From: Diplosphaera chodatii
Taxonomy: Eukaryota; Chlorophyta; Trebouxiophyceae; Prasiolales; Stichococcaceae
NCBI GenBank assembly: GCA_032358165.1
Contig: JAALGY010000035.1
Location: 496,001 to 560,000, forward strand
Reading direction: 5' to 3'
Length of the DNA: 64,000 nucleotides
Part shown: in pieces, positions 16,105 through 32,600 of the stretch
Numbering within the stretch: position 1 is the first letter of the stretch
How the letters are laid out: every line of letters starts with the position of its first letter
The notes under the pieces: generated by a model
What the model was told of the DNA's origin: nothing
Databases searched by the model: none
The model's input: only the letters and a program-made list of their open reading frames with translations
Program-made: the position numbers and the translations under genes

Positions 16105-18217
16105 ATGATGCGGCATGGCTTGGTTGCGGATAGCAGGCGGCCAGCAGGGTACTCAACCACCGTGCTGGTCTGTTGCTGCGCCATTGCGATGGCCGCCGGC
16201 GCGTTGTTCTGCTACCAGTTCGCATTGGCAGCGACGGTGCGCCACACCGTCATACCCATGCTGTCATGCCGCACAGTGCAGTATCTGCTCATGCAGTGGC
16301 GTGATGCTTGACCTTCACTTGCTGCAGCTTCCAGCAGCGGCGCCTCTGAAGCACGGCCTGCTGCGCCGCTCGGCACTGGAGCTGCAGCGCAAGGCACCCG
16401 TCGTATCAGACAGCGATGGCAGGGTGGCAGGCGATGTGCCACGCAAGCAGGTGGCTTCGCATGACACCAGCAGGCAGCCGCGCGCGCAGTCATACGAGGA
16501 GGCGGTGCACTCCTCGGGGCTGCTGGACACGAAGCCGGCAGTCAAGGCGGGTGACAGCGGGCACGCCAGCTATGTGATCCAGCCCATGCAGCTGTTGTCG
16601 CTGTACCCCAGGTACAATCGACGACCTTGGTGACAGGGCGGGACGCTCAACAATGCGTTGCACTTCTAAGCCCGAAGCACTATACAAAGCAGAATCACTT
16701 TCTGAGAGGTCTGTTTGTTCCGCCGCAGGGCATACTTATACCCAGGTAAGCTGTGCTGGGAACTCCCCATTGGCACGGCCAAGAACATCTGCAAAGTGCC
16801 TCATCTGAACAGTAGAGGCTCGGTCTTGCCGACGAACATGCGACCAAGACGCTTGCTGCTGCTCTGAGCAGGTTTCATGGACGGTGAGCGGGCAGATCAC
16901 ATTGTGGCGTTGGCAAAGAAGCGGTTGGCGCCCTCAGGTCTTGCGCTGCGGAAGGGGGACACCATGGAGAAGCAGCGGTGGGCAGACTTCTCAAGTGTTG
17001 ACCTGCGCAGACTGCGCGTCAACGCAGCATCACGCTGGAGTGATTGGGATATCCATGCGGAAAGAAGACGGATTGCACGGCACTGGTGGACAAGTCCAAT
17101 GTCAGCTGTGCTGCTATGTGCAGGGATGTGAGGACGTCCCAGGGCACGTTTGTGTCACGGGATGAGGACCAGGATGGGGTGCTGGCCTGGGTGGAGGAAA
17201 AGACAGCACAGATCACAGGCATCCCGTCAGGACATGGCGAGGTGTTTGCGCTTGCTGTGGACACCTGTGTGCTACTGAGTAGGGACATGGCCGTCAGGCG
17301 AAGGAATCTGACATCCTGGCTGCTGATGCAGCCATTCAATGTGTTGCGCTACGAGAACGGGCAGCACTACGACGCGCACTACGATGTGTTTGACCCAGAG
17401 TCGTACGGGCCACAGACATCACAGCGGGTGAGGCAGCTCGTGACATACACGGAGATGCTGTGCACTTTGGTGATTGTTGCGACAGCACTGCAGTCGGGCA
17501 CAGAGCCGGCCCTCCTGTGCATGTCATGTCATGTGCATGATGCCTTCACCGCTGTGCAGCTTTGTGCAGTGAGTGACAGTGACCGTGATCCTTCACTGCA
17601 GATGGTGACGCTGCTGTTCTACCTGACGGATGTGGCGGAGGGCGGTGAGACGGTGTTCCCGCTGGAGGGCGCTGACGGCGTGGACCGCCTCAAGGACCCA
17701 GACTTCAACTACAGGTGCCCACATAGTTCAGTTATTACACCGTCAAATGCAGTCAGCAACAGTCAACAAGACTGGCACGACCGCTCAATACTTGCAGTGC
17801 AGTTCCATGTATCAATGCTCGGTCAGAACAACCGAAGCAGTACCTCCAGCGAGTGTGATTCTAACTACACGTGCCAGGGAAATGGCAAAATTCACTTCCC
17901 CCGACATGTGGTTGACCACTGCAGGCGGTGTGATCTGGGGTTGACGGTCAAGCCGCGCAAGGGCGATGCGCTGCTGTTCTACAGCTTGCACGTCAACGGC
18001 ACGTTCGACAAGCATGCGCTCCACGGCGGCTGCCCGGTGACGGGCAAAAACGACACCAAATGGGTTGCCACCAAGTGAGCGGCTCTGGCCTGGCCCTGCG
18101 CGGCGCTCATTCCGTGCACTGTCAACACAAGCATCTGTGTCCTCTACTAGAACACTTACAAGGTGCTCCTGTGTATGCAGGTGGGTGCGCGACAAATGTT
18201 TCTTTGGGCGGTGTTGA
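16105..18217 (+). CDS. Prolyl 4-hydroxylase, membrane-anchored (2OG-Fe(II) oxygenase)
   Basis: Nine exons (16105-16236, 16328-16611, 16729-16745, 16872-16977, 17124-17241, 17332-17427, 17602-17714, 17925-18074, 18181-18217) join in frame to 350 residues. A short N-terminal arm and a hydrophobic segment (about TTVLVCCCAIAMAAGALFC) make a type II signal anchor, so the catalytic domain should face the ER/Golgi lumen. The domain runs from AYLYPGFMDGERADHIV through TSQGTFVSRDEDQDGVLAWV and VLRYENGQHYDAHYDVFD, which holds the His-x-Asp iron ligands. It continues with VTLLFYLTDVAEGGETVFP, and DKHALHGGCPV supplies the distal iron His. A Lys for 2-oxoglutarate follows in NDTKWVATKWVRDK. Plant and algal enzymes of this type hydroxylate proline in hydroxyproline-rich wall glycoproteins. 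No C-terminal ShK domain is present. Exon 3 is only 17 nt. Two adjacent ATGs (16105, 16108) could both start translation. Confidence 0.94.
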
Positions 18218-18379
18218 CCCGAGCCTGATGCTGCTCTACAACTGGGGGAAGAGTGACTGCTGCTGTGGTTTCGTCAGCGTTGTTAGATCCTGTGAACTAG
18301 CCGAAACCGCAACTTCCGAATAAGGCAGTACTTTGCAGCAAGCTATCATGCTGGCTGCGGACCAACAAGGCTCGTGCTG

Positions 18380-21672
<3,293 letters not shown>

Positions 21673-21957
21673 TGGCGTGGCAACTAGGGTGAAGAAGTGG
21701 CGAGTGTGTGAGCCTCGCTTTGAGCACATGGACTGCCACCATTGACGTGGCATGTGTCATGTACATACCGTCGGATCCTGTTCAGCCTTCAGCACATCTG
21801 CATTCGCAGCCCCCTTCTTGCTTATGCATGTCATCTCGGCCGTTAGCATTGTTCGCTGACGCGCAGGGCATCAGTCAGAGTCTGAGCTGGTGGCTCGTTG
21901 CCAGCAGTAGCGCGCACCTCAGTTCTGTGGCAGCTCAACATTGGGATCGGCCCACGC
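21673..21957. promoter_or_regulatory. Shared divergent promoter region HSP70/PrxQ
   Basis: Only 285 bp lie between the HSP70 start (minus) and the peroxiredoxin start (plus). Both encode proteins of stress or protein homeostasis, so co-regulation is possible. I did not find a convincing run of heat-shock element units (nGAAn repeats). Confidence 0.4.
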
Positions 21958-23305
21958 ATGGCGTCCAAGAAGAACACAAAGGCTTCTGGCGGTGTAGAGA
22001 AGCGAAAAGCAGCCCCCAAGGTGACGATCATATCCAGCTCGTCGTGGATCGCATCATATACCTGACAGCGGCATACTGTGGGCTGAGGCTTGGAACCCTG
22101 AATCATTGCAGGAAACAGGATCATCAGCTGAACCAAAGGTTGACAAGCCTGCAGCTAAAGCCAAGAAGGATGACAAGCCGGCAGCTACAGCCAAGAAGGG
22201 TGCTCTCGCTGTTGGTGACCATCTGCCGGAGTTCAGTGTGGAAACAGACGCTTCCACTGAGGACAACAAGGTCATGCAAACGTCAAAGGTGTGAACATGT
22301 GCACTGTCTAACTCTGTTACACACGGTGGAAAGCATGCTGTCCCTCATTGTGCTGATGAGTCCTACTCCTTGCAGGATCTGACCGAGGAGCATGGTGCCG
22401 TGATTTTCTTCTACCCAAAAGCGAACACCGGCGGCTGCACCAAGCAAGGTAAGCTCTGATGACGTGCAAATCTTATCATGAACCAATGGTAACAGTAGGA
22501 CACACATGGGGATAGCATATGAAGTTTTACAGCAATGTGCACTGGTTGTCCAGCCCTGGGCTTCAACGAGAATCGTGAGAAGCTGGAAAAGGCGGGCTAT
22601 CACGTCTTCGGCATGAGGTGCAGTGCTGCCCCTGCTGTCCAAGTGGGCCTGTGCATTGTGCTGCAAGTGTACAGCAAGTCGTCTGATGACTGCAATGTGT
22701 GAACCTGCAGTGCTGACAAGCCGAAGAGCCAGCTCAACTGGAAGAAAAAGTATGACTTGAAATACACACTGCTGTGCGACCCCAGCTGGCAGGTTGGTGG
22801 TGGATGATCTTGCAAACCTGCGACAGTCGTCACTCATCACTGTGCCTGCTTGCCTGGCCACAATGTTGGAGGTGCCTGTACCTGATCACACATCAGGTGT
22901 TGAAGTCACTGGGGGTCACAAAGGGCGAGAAGAGCATTGCTAGGTCACATATCGTGGTCGGCAAGGGCGGCGCTATTGAGGATTTGCAGATCGGCATCAG
23001 CCCAGGTGAGCATATTACCGCTGCCCATCGTTTCACATCGTAACTCCCACCAGGTGCAGCAGATCAAATCTGGCTGATGCCATTCTGGTGATGACGAATG
23101 CACGGACATACTGATCGTAGGTGACAGTGTTGCCAAGGCGATGGCGACAATCCTGAAGAGCAGCGGCAAGCCTGAGGCTGCTGCTGAAGAGGAGGCAGAG
23201 AAGATTGCAGAGGCTGCACCTGGAGACGATGAAGAGGAACCAGAAGAGGAGGAAGAGAAGCCGAAGAAGAAGGCCAAGAAGGCCAAGGGGGGCAACAAGA
23301 AGTGA
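21958..23305 (+). CDS. PrxQ/BCP-type peroxiredoxin with basic leader and charged tail
   Basis: Seven exons (21958-22020, 22112-22288, 22376-22448, 22554-22617, 22711-22792, 22897-23005, 23121-23305) join in frame to 250 residues. The first 65 residues are Lys/Ala-rich, with a near-repeat (PAAKAKKDDKPAATAKKG), before the catalytic domain VGDHLPEFSVETDAS. The catalytic helix reads FFYPKANTGGCTKQALGF. The peroxidatic Cys of the PrxQ class is present, but the position five residues later, where PrxQ/BCP proteins have their resolving Cys, is Leu. The rest (YHVFGMSADKPKSQLNWKKK, YTLLCDPSW, VLKSLGV, ARSHIVVGKGG) fits the family. The C-terminal 45 residues are Glu/Asp-rich, then Lys-rich (EEEEKPKKKAKKAKGGNKK). 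These basic ends look like nuclear or nucleic-acid-binding extensions, as in yeast Dot5, rather than a plastid transit peptide. It should reduce peroxides, perhaps by a 1-Cys mechanism or with the Cys in YTLLCDP. Confidence 0.9.
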
Positions 23306-23616
23306 TGCTGGTTATGAATAAGTCCGAACCTTGCGTATACTTTCACTCAGTGACCGTTGCCGCACATTGCAGCAATGATGAATTGGTATTGATAGATCGT
23401 CGATCAGTGCTGCACTCAATTGTATAAGCATGTGAAGTGATATCAGAGAGGGCAGGTAAAGCCGTCACCTACCGCCTAATTAGGGCAGCAGGCTGACTTG
23501 CTGACGGCAGGCCTGTCTCCACACGAAAATGCCCACTGACGACACCCGATAAGCAAAGTTGTCTTTGCCTGCCCACCCTCGGTGTACCTCGCAATCCAAC
23601 ATGGCACGCCGGCTCG
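23306..23616. other. Intergenic PrxQ 3' region / NOT1 promoter
   Basis: About 310 bp, AT-richer than its surroundings, between two plus-strand genes. It should contain the PrxQ 3' UTR and the NOT1 promoter. No coding block is seen. Confidence 0.45.
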
Positions 23617-26600
23617 ATGAGCAAGGCGGCTCTGCAGCAGTTGATTGATCTTCATCTGCAGCGGCTGGTGGAGTCGGCAGACAGCTGTGAGGCAGCAGCT
23701 CAAAACCTGCTACAGGTGTGACACTGCTCCGCAGCGCCTTGTCAGGAAGGCCCTGAAGCATCTCGAAACAAGCGTCCTCAGGTGGCCAAGTACTATGCCC
23801 GACAGCGCGACAATGGTGCAGCCAGCGATCCAAACCTGGGTGGTGCTCACGATCGAAAGCCTTTTACAGTCCAGCCAGGAGAACGCCGAAAGCTGACAAA
23901 TGCCTCCAAATTGCTGCAGGCTTGTGACGCATTTGCGAACGGACCAGCATCGTTGCTGCGGGCTGTGCTGCTGCGGCTGCCGGACGAGAACACTCCCGGC
24001 GGTCCCCTGCGCAGTTTGCTGGTCGACTTGCTGAAACTAACAGCGCAGCAATCCGCCTTTCCGACTGTGCTGTGCGGTGCTCTAAGCGCACGGCTGGGTG
24101 CAGAGGATTGCGGCTTGCTGCTGCGCAACCAGCTGCAGTCTCAGCACCAGCTGCAGCTAATCTGCAGCGCCTCCATCCTTGAGGCGGCACCAGACGAGGA
24201 CCTCTTCGCAGCAGGTGGCCCACCCTTGTAGCACGTTGTCAAGCATCAAGCCCTTGTCGGACGATGCCTGGGATTCTTGCCAGATGATGAAAGCTGTACA
24301 AGCTTACCAGTGCACCCGCGCAGGCCGCGACTGGCTTGCCGAGGCATCGAACCAGAGTTGGACGGCCGCCGCGGCTGACGGCCTGCCGCAGCGGCTACTG
24401 CACCTGGTCGTTGCAGCTCTTGTGGCGGACCCAGCAACCTTCGGCCCGCAGCTCCAACGCCTTGCAGTCGAGTGCTCAGCGCTCCGAAGAGCAGACCTTG
24501 ATCCATCGCTGCTGGCGCTGCTGCCGCGGGCGGCGGTAGATCAGGAGCGCCACAGACAGCGCATCTCGGAAGCAGCTTCCCGTGCCGCAGCCATTGCCGC
24601 AGGAGCCATGGCAGTGAATGGCGGCACGCCCAATGGCAGCCTGGCGCCGCTGCTGGAGCAGCTTGGCTACAGCGCGACAGCCTCAGGGGAAGCAGCGAGC
24701 AAGGTGGTGGCAGCCGCCGGCGAGCTGAGCCCGCGCTCAGTCGCTGCAGCTCTGGGCCTGATGGCCCGCACGCGGGAGGGCTTGACCAGCCAGGGTGATG
24801 ATGTGGCATCGGCGCTCAGCAGCCTGTCGATAAGCGACAGCCAAGCCAGCAGCTGGCAGCCAGAGGTGCTGATAGATGCGATCAAGGCACGTGCGCCGGA
24901 TCTGGACTGGTCGGCCGTCGCAGAGGCCATTGATCAGGAGGAGTTTGATGTGCCGGACCAGGCGGCGCTGGCACTGCTGGCGGCTGCCTTCAGGCACGCC
25001 GGCACGGGCGGCATCCCGCTGCCGACCATCGTCAACCGCATCTGGACGCACTCCGGCGGCCAGCTGTCGCTGCTGCGCGCCGTGGCCGCCGCGCCGCCGG
25101 ACGTGCTGAGCTTCGCGGCCTCGCAGCGCAGGCAGCCGCCGGTGGAGGGTTTGGCGAACGGCGCGCCCGCCAGCGGTCCCCCCAACGAGGCGTGGCTCAG
25201 CCTGGACTTCCTGGAGACGCTCGCGCGGCTGTCGGGGGAGGGCGGGCACCACGCAGCGGTGCGCGTCATCCTGGAGGCGGGCGCCGCAGCAGCGCCCGAG
25301 GTGCTGCTGCTGGGCTTTGCGCAGGCGCGCGCCGACTGGGGGCCGCTGCAGCGCGAGGTGGGGTCGCTGCTGCCCTGCTGTTCAGCATGCATTGCCTCAA
25401 CTGCGCATGCTTGGTTGCCAATGCCATGCACCTTGCATGCAGGGTCCTGTGTGCTGCTCGCTGACGCCATCTCTATTGCTGTCCTGCTGCGGTCCCACAC
25501 TGCATGCTGGCGCAGCAGAGGCTGTGCTGAGTCAGGTTGACGTGCACAGGTGGGCGATGCGCTGGCGGCCAACTATGTGGCGGGCAACCCCAACAGCAGC
25601 CTGGTGCTGGGCCGTCTGTGGAGCATCGATGCCGACACGGTCATGCGCGCCATGTGCGTGCTGTACGAGCGGGACCCCACCGCCGTGTTCCGCATCCTGG
25701 ATGTGTCCCAGGTGTGACCGTCTGCCGAAGCCTCGAATGCACTCGTGTGACCTTGGCAAGCACATGTGGTTTTTGTCACTTGATGTTACTGCCGGCAATT
25801 GGTGCGGCTGTTACACGCGTTCTGAAGCTGCACAGGTTCTACCAAGCTGCGGGTGCAGACTGCTGCGCCTGAGCTGTTTGCGGGGGCATAGCTTGCATGC
25901 AGATGAAGTTGACCTCAGCATCTTGACGCTTGCCATATAAACCAGGCATCACGTGTGCATGCAGGAGGTTAAAGGCCTGGCAATGGTGCTGGAGCGCACG
26001 CCATACCCTCTGGCGATCGAGCTGGCGGCCCTCGCATCCCAACGAGGCACCCTGTCCCTGCAGCCCTGGCTTCAGGTGACCATCACTTGCTACGCCTCAT
26101 AGGTCCAGCCCTACAAGCACACAAGACTGGATTCATCATCAACGTCCGGGTCTTCCGGACTTGGCTATTCCCCAACTTGCAACCATCTAATGCAGGAGCG
26201 GCTGGCGGCGTGCGGCCTCCCTTTCCTGCAGGCGGCGCTGCACTTCCTGGCGGAGAAGCTGAGCAACTCGGCCATCCTCACGTCTGCAGATGGGCCACCG
26301 CAGGTGCAGCCTTCTGCCTATTGACGTCTCACGTACCTGCTGATAGCTCTGTAACAGGCAGCAGAACAGCGGTGCTCAGGTGCACAACCCACCCTGCACG
26401 GCTGGGTTCGAGTGGTGGTGTCACCCTCACCTGAAATGTGTCCTCTGCGTGCAGGCCAATGGCAAGGTCACAGTGACATTGAAGGGTGTGGCCACGGTGC
26501 TGCGGGTGCTGCAGGAGAAGCTGTCGGTCATGCCCGAGGGCGCCGCAGCTGCACTGAAGCAGATCCACAGCCAGGTGCGAGCTCTGGAGGCTGCCTCCTT

Positions 26601-29600
26601 CAAGGGCAGAAGTGGTATCAACAACCCCAACAGGAGATCTTCGAATAATCCGCTGGCAGCAGCAGTCAGACAACAATTCTGGCAGCTTCCAATGACTGAA
26701 TATGTGCACGCTGCAGGCGATGGCAGAGTTCCCAGCGCTGGCAGGCCTGCTGGTGCCGGGCGGCGAGACAGCAGGCGGTCCAGACAGCTTCCCTCCTGAG
26801 ATCGAGGAGGAAGCCAACAACAACTTCCAGGTGAGCCGCATGAGGACGCAGGCTCTCAACAATGCTTTCTGACACCTGCGCTGATGGATAACTCCAGGCA
26901 GCTGACACAACCTGTGGCCCTAACCACCTGCCAAGATCGTAGGCATGCTAAGCTGGACCAAGGCAACCAGCAGCAAACACTGATGTACTCCGCATCATTC
27001 GGTTGATCTATGCTTGCAGAAAATTTACGGGGGCCAGCTGGCAATACCGGCGGTGGTGGACATGCTGGCCAGCTTCCGCGACAGCGGCAGCGACAAGGAG
27101 CAGCAGATCTTCTCGTGCATGGTCCACAACCTGTTCGACGAGTACCAGTTCTTCACCAAATACCCTGACAAGGTGCACACAGTCGCCGTGGCTGCTGAGC
27201 ACACAAGCTGCGTACGTCCCGCTGACATCCCTCCGCTGTTCCTTAGGCTGTGATGCAGCAGTGAGGTGGACAGCCTGTGCACTGGTGCGACACCCGTCAC
27301 CGACCCAGCTGACCTGCTGCCATGCTGCGCCGCCAACTGCAGGAGCTGAGGATCACGGCGGTGCTGTTCGGCAGCCTGGTGCGGCGGCGGCTGGTGTCGG
27401 GGGGCGCCCTCGCGACGGCGCTGCGCTGCGTGGCGGAGGCCACCCGCTCGGCGCCCGGCTCCAAGCTGTCCAAGTTCGCGCTCGAGGCGCTCGGCCAGTT
27501 CCGCGACGAGCTGTCCACCTGGCCCGACTTCTGCGCCACGCTGCTGCAGGTTCCCACCCCCTGGCAACAAATCAAGCTGCTTAGTCCTGTGAGCAGCTGC
27601 GCCTGCGCTGCTGTTGAGGCTGACTGACGATCTTTGCGTCGGCGCAGTGTCAGAAAGGGTCACCACTGTGTATAGCACAGCTGTCAGTGACGAGGTGCGT
27701 GCCGCCCTGCAGACGGAGCACCTGCGGCAGGCGGACGCCGAGATGGCGGCGGCGGTGGAGCGGGCGATGGCGGGGCGCGCCGGGGAGGGCGGCGGCGCGG
27801 GCGGCCTGCTGCCCGAGGGCCTCATCACTGCCGAGCCCGAGGCCGCCGCCACGCCGCTGCAGCCGACGCCGACGGAGGTGCGCCTCTCAGAATGTCGTCC
27901 CTGGTCATATGTCATAGCCTCAACATCTGATCGGTGCCCAGGAAGAGCAAGCCGCAGGATGTTGAACCTTGTCGTCCTAAAGTCTTTCTTGGCATTGGTG
28001 CCTTGCTTGTGTTGTGATGTCTGCAGTGAACCGAACCCTTACAGCCTACAGTCAATACCTCTCAGTGGCAGCCACTCTCACACTTATCGGCAGGTGCTGC
28101 AGGTCAAGCCTGACATCGAGCCAGCAAAGGACAGCAAGCCAGCTACCCCGGCTCTCGCGCTGCCTCGATCAGAGGGCGCAAGCATGAACGCGGCAGCGGC
28201 GCCCTTCCAGTCACGCGGCAGCACAGGCGGAGACTCTGCATCTGCATTCCCCAGGTGCACTGCCGCACCATCGGTGTTGCCTGCTTCACAGGTGGCTTGA
28301 GCAGCAGTGCGCAGCCACGTTTGCTGCAGCTGAGGCCAGAACCCCACATATGTTTTGTCAGCGATGCTGTGCATGCCATGTGTGTGTGCGGCATCCCTGA
28401 GGTCGTACCCAGCACCCGGTATGCCCCCAGTCCCACACAGGACCTCGGGAGTAGTACTGTCACCGACCAAATCTCCGTGCCTCTACAATACCGCAGGGGC
28501 GCGCTGGGGCTACCGGAGGTGTCGCTGCGCGGCATGGGCAGCGGCAACAGCACCTCGTCGCTGGGGCTGCCCAGCGGCGGCGCCGCGCCCGCTGCCCGGG
28601 GCCTGACCTTCGCCACCATCAACGCCGAGACGCTGGAGACGGCGGCAAAGGACGCCGACTTCCCGGTCCCCTCCGAGGCCATCATCGACAAGGTCTGACA
28701 TGCATGCCGCCCGACGGGCCTTGTTGTGGCTTTTGACAACCATTTGCGTTCCTCTGTGTTCGATTCCACCGCAAGTGCCCCCGTGCAGGAGTGAACGCAC
28801 ACCTCACTGCATTCCCGACCTTGGTGGCGTGGTATGCATGTGCGTCCACTACCTCAGACAAGGGCATCTTGCTCACACAGGTGCACTTCATCGTAAACAA
28901 CCTGTCGACGGCGAACCTGCCGTCGAAGGGCGGGGCGCTGAAGGAGCTGCTGCCCAAGGAGTTCTGGCCCTGGTTCGCCAACTACATGGTCGTCAAGCGC
29001 GCCGCGCAGGTGCCTTCCGATGTCCGCCGCCTTTCGTGTCTGCATTGCGTGCAGCACTGCGCGAAGCATGCACCGTGCCTGACGGGTGGATGTGCCTGCA
29101 CAGGAGCCCAACTTCCATGGGCTGTACCTGGCGCTGCTGGACAAGCTGGGCGACAAGAAGCTGACGGAGAGCCTGGTGGCGACAACCCACAAGTACATCC
29201 GCATCCTGCTCGCCTCCGACCGCATCAAGACGCACACCTCGGAGCGCTCCCTGCTCAAGAACCTGGGCACCTGGTGCGCGTCCGGTGGCTTGCCATGCTG
29301 CACCTAGATGTCACTCTGCTGTACATAGTCTTCGGCGCGTCATAAGGCACTTCTGAGTGGCTTGCACGCTCACCCACATGCAACTGCGTCCGCAACCTCG
29401 CCTGAGCACATGCTTGAACGAAGGCCTCGACCAGTGATGTGCTGTGTTTCAAAAGGCTGGGCAGCCTGACGCTGGCGCGCAACCAGGCGCTGCGGCACAA
29501 CCACCTGGATGTCAAGGCCGTCATTGCAGACGCCTATGAGCAGGTGTGCCAATTGTTATCAGCCAACATTCCTGATCAGCCATGCTGCCACGCTCGTTCC

Positions 29601-32600
29601 ACTGCGTGCAGCATGGAGGGTGCAAGTGAAACCGACATGCCATTGTGGCATCTGGCATATCGCCGTGCAAGTGGAGCATGCCATCAATGCACTTGCTGTG
29701 GGCTCACTGCAGCAGTGACGGCGATTTGGTCTATGTATATCTGCTGCAGGGCAAGATGATTGCTGTGCTGCCATTCGTGGGCAAGATTCTGGAGGCCACC
29801 AAGGATAGCAAGTCCTACCGCCCAAGCAACCCCTGGGTGAGTGGAACGACCAACACTACACCATAGGCTTTGCTGGCACTCGATTTTTACAGATTGCCAG
29901 TAAGCGCTTGTCTCACTAAGGTACCCATCAATCTGCCTCAAATGTCAGCAAGTCCAAACAGGTCTAAATTGCTTGGCTGTGCGCAGGTGATGGGCATCAT
30001 GGCGCTGCTGGCCGAGATCTACGCACTGGACCGCCTGAAGCTCAACCTCAAGTTCGAGATCGAGATGGTATTTCGCAACCTGGGGCTGCAGGTGTGATGC
30101 TGTGCCGAATGTGGGGAACACGTACTGAAAAGTGCATTTCCTGATAGCTGGCACGCGCATATGTAGGTTCAGCTTCCTGCCCAGACTTCGTCAGGGTTGT
30201 TTAGCCTGTCCCGCTTTGATTGTCTCATAGCAAGCCCACGGCCAGGACACGTAGCCGTGATTATCCTGCTGGGGTGCAGCGGCATTGACATGCATGAGGT
30301 TAAATAGCGGATCCTGTGACTGCTACAGATCTCGGATGTCAAGTCCGCGGACCTGCTGGGCAAGCGGATGCGGCTGCAGGGCACGGACAACCCCGACTTC
30401 ACCATCGACAAAGCCGCGCTGCCCCCGGTATGGTCATGCCTGTAGAAGAATGATGCTCGATTGAGATCAAGCAATAGCATGGTACCAGCTCTGGCGCTCG
30501 CTTGATGCCGATGGTTTCACTGTACTCGTCAGGTGCCGGCGCGCCCCGAGGCAGGTGCAGCCGCAGCGGTTCAGCTGCCGAGGCCGCCGCCGCCGGAGGG
30601 CGACCAGCGCGCTGGAGCCACGCCGCTGCCCCAGGAGTCTGTGCAGCTGCCAGGTAGCCTTCTATGAAGCAGCAAAGCAGTCTCAGCTGCCTGGCACATG
30701 TCAGGCTCAGCTTCTCCGTGTGCAGGGCAACGCGTGTCAACATTGGCTTCGTCCCCGGCGTTGCAAGTGCGCACCATTGTACATGCTGCCTGTAGGTCCT
30801 GGGGGCATGGACCAGGGACTGTTCGCGAACCTGGCCGCTTTCGTGGCCATCTCGCCGTCGTTGGGGCTGCTGTCCGAGCGCCTGCAGCTGAAGCGTGTTG
30901 TGCCGGTCGCGGTGGACCGCGCCATCTGCGAGGTGCGGTGTGAGCGCACCTGCAAGGCTGCCAATCCACCACGCATGATGGATTGCAGGCGTCACTCAGC
31001 CAACCTGCGTCAGAAGCAGATTACCGAGCATCATCAAAGACCAAGGAACTTGCTAAATTGCAGATCATCACGCCCGTGGTGGAGCGCAGCGTGACCATCG
31101 CGTGCATGACGACCCAGGAGCTGGTCGTCAAGGACTTTGCCCTGGAGCCCGATGAGAACATCGTGCGGCAGGTGGGTCGGAGTGACGGTCACACTGGCTG
31201 CACTCGCTGCTTTCGGAGGATGACCCTGGGTGTGTGCTGACCTGCCATGGGGGACTGGCACTTGGGCGTGAGCATGGCTGGTCTCATCTGCGATGCAGGC
31301 GGCGCATGCGATGGTGCGCTGCCTGGCGGGCAGCCTGGCGATGGTCACCTGCAAGGAGCCGCTGCGCAGCGCGCTCGCCCAGCACCTGCGCCAGCTGCTC
31401 CAGGTGTGCCCCTGCGCCCTTGACTGCATGCTGTGCCTGCAAGCAGCCTGCATGCCGCCAGCCCACACTTGGACACTCAATGTTGATGTTGATGTTGGCA
31501 CTGTATCGGAACTGGAGCCTGTCATCATGGATATGTCGCACAGCAACACATGCTTGCTGCCAATCTGACATAGCTGGAGCGACGCCCACAGGTCCCCGGG
31601 CTGGAGCCCACGGCGCTGGACAATGCGGTGAACACGGTGACGGCGGACAACCTGGACCTGGGCTGCCGCATGATCGAGAAGGCGGCGCACGACAAGGCGG
31701 TCACCGACATCGACGCGCGCCTGGCCGCCGGCTACACCGTGCGTGCCACAACACTGCTGTGATATCCAACAGGAGCAGATGGACGCTGCAAAGGGTTTCC
31801 GCAACGCTATGCTCGTCATCACCTGCCTGCACAACCTGGTTACGCCCTTCACATGACTACTCGGCATCTGCAGGGTTGCCATAGTTCAGGGTGTGGTCAC
31901 GCTGAGCAGTCCACCTCCTGCAGGCGCGCAAGAATGCCAAGGCGGCGGGGCAGACGTTCTACGACGTCAACGTGCTGCAGGCGCTGGCGGGCACGCTGGG
32001 GTCGGCGCTGCCCGAGTCGCTGCGGCCGCGCTCCTGCGCCCTGTCGCCCCACCAGGTCAGGCTCCAAGGGCTTGCGTGTGCCACCATGTGGTGTACATTG
32101 CTGCTGTGTTTGGCTTGCGTCAGTTTGACACCTACTGGCTGCTGTGCAGTCGCGGCTGTACGCCGACTACGGCCGCATCCGTGCCAAGGAGGAGCCGGCG
32201 GCTGACACCACCAGCCCGGGCGCCACGGGACAGCACTCGCCGGATGGTACTGCGGGGCTGGGCGGGGCAGCGCCGCCGCCTCGGCCCCAGTTCCCACCGA
32301 CCTCGGGCCCCGGCTTGGGCGCCATGCAGCACACGGTGGGCGGCCGTCTGCTCTGCGAAACCGTGTATGCTCGGCGGCTGGCACAGAGCAAACAGTCGCA
32401 CTGCATGCCACCCAGCATGCTGCTGCAGCTGTTGTCAGCGCGCCCCTGGGGACAAGAGGGAGCAAGCTTACAACAATCGAGCTCGCAGTGTTATACCAGC
32501 TGCACAACTTTACTCAGATCCCTTGCACTGTGCAACCTACTTTGCTTGCTGCCATCGAGCACCAGAGCAAGAAGCTGACCATCAGCCGTCATTGCAGAGC

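Noticed and set aside
17044..18078. A single 344-residue plus-strand frame over the prolyl hydroxylase
   Set aside because: It is read-through of true exons plus introns that happen to stay open. Conserved blocks are interrupted by nonsense-like stretches that splice out cleanly.
26395..26425. GGTTCGAGT-like sequence resembling a tRNA T-arm
   Set aside because: It lies in a NOT1 intron and no acceptor stem, D-arm or anticodon arm can be paired around it.
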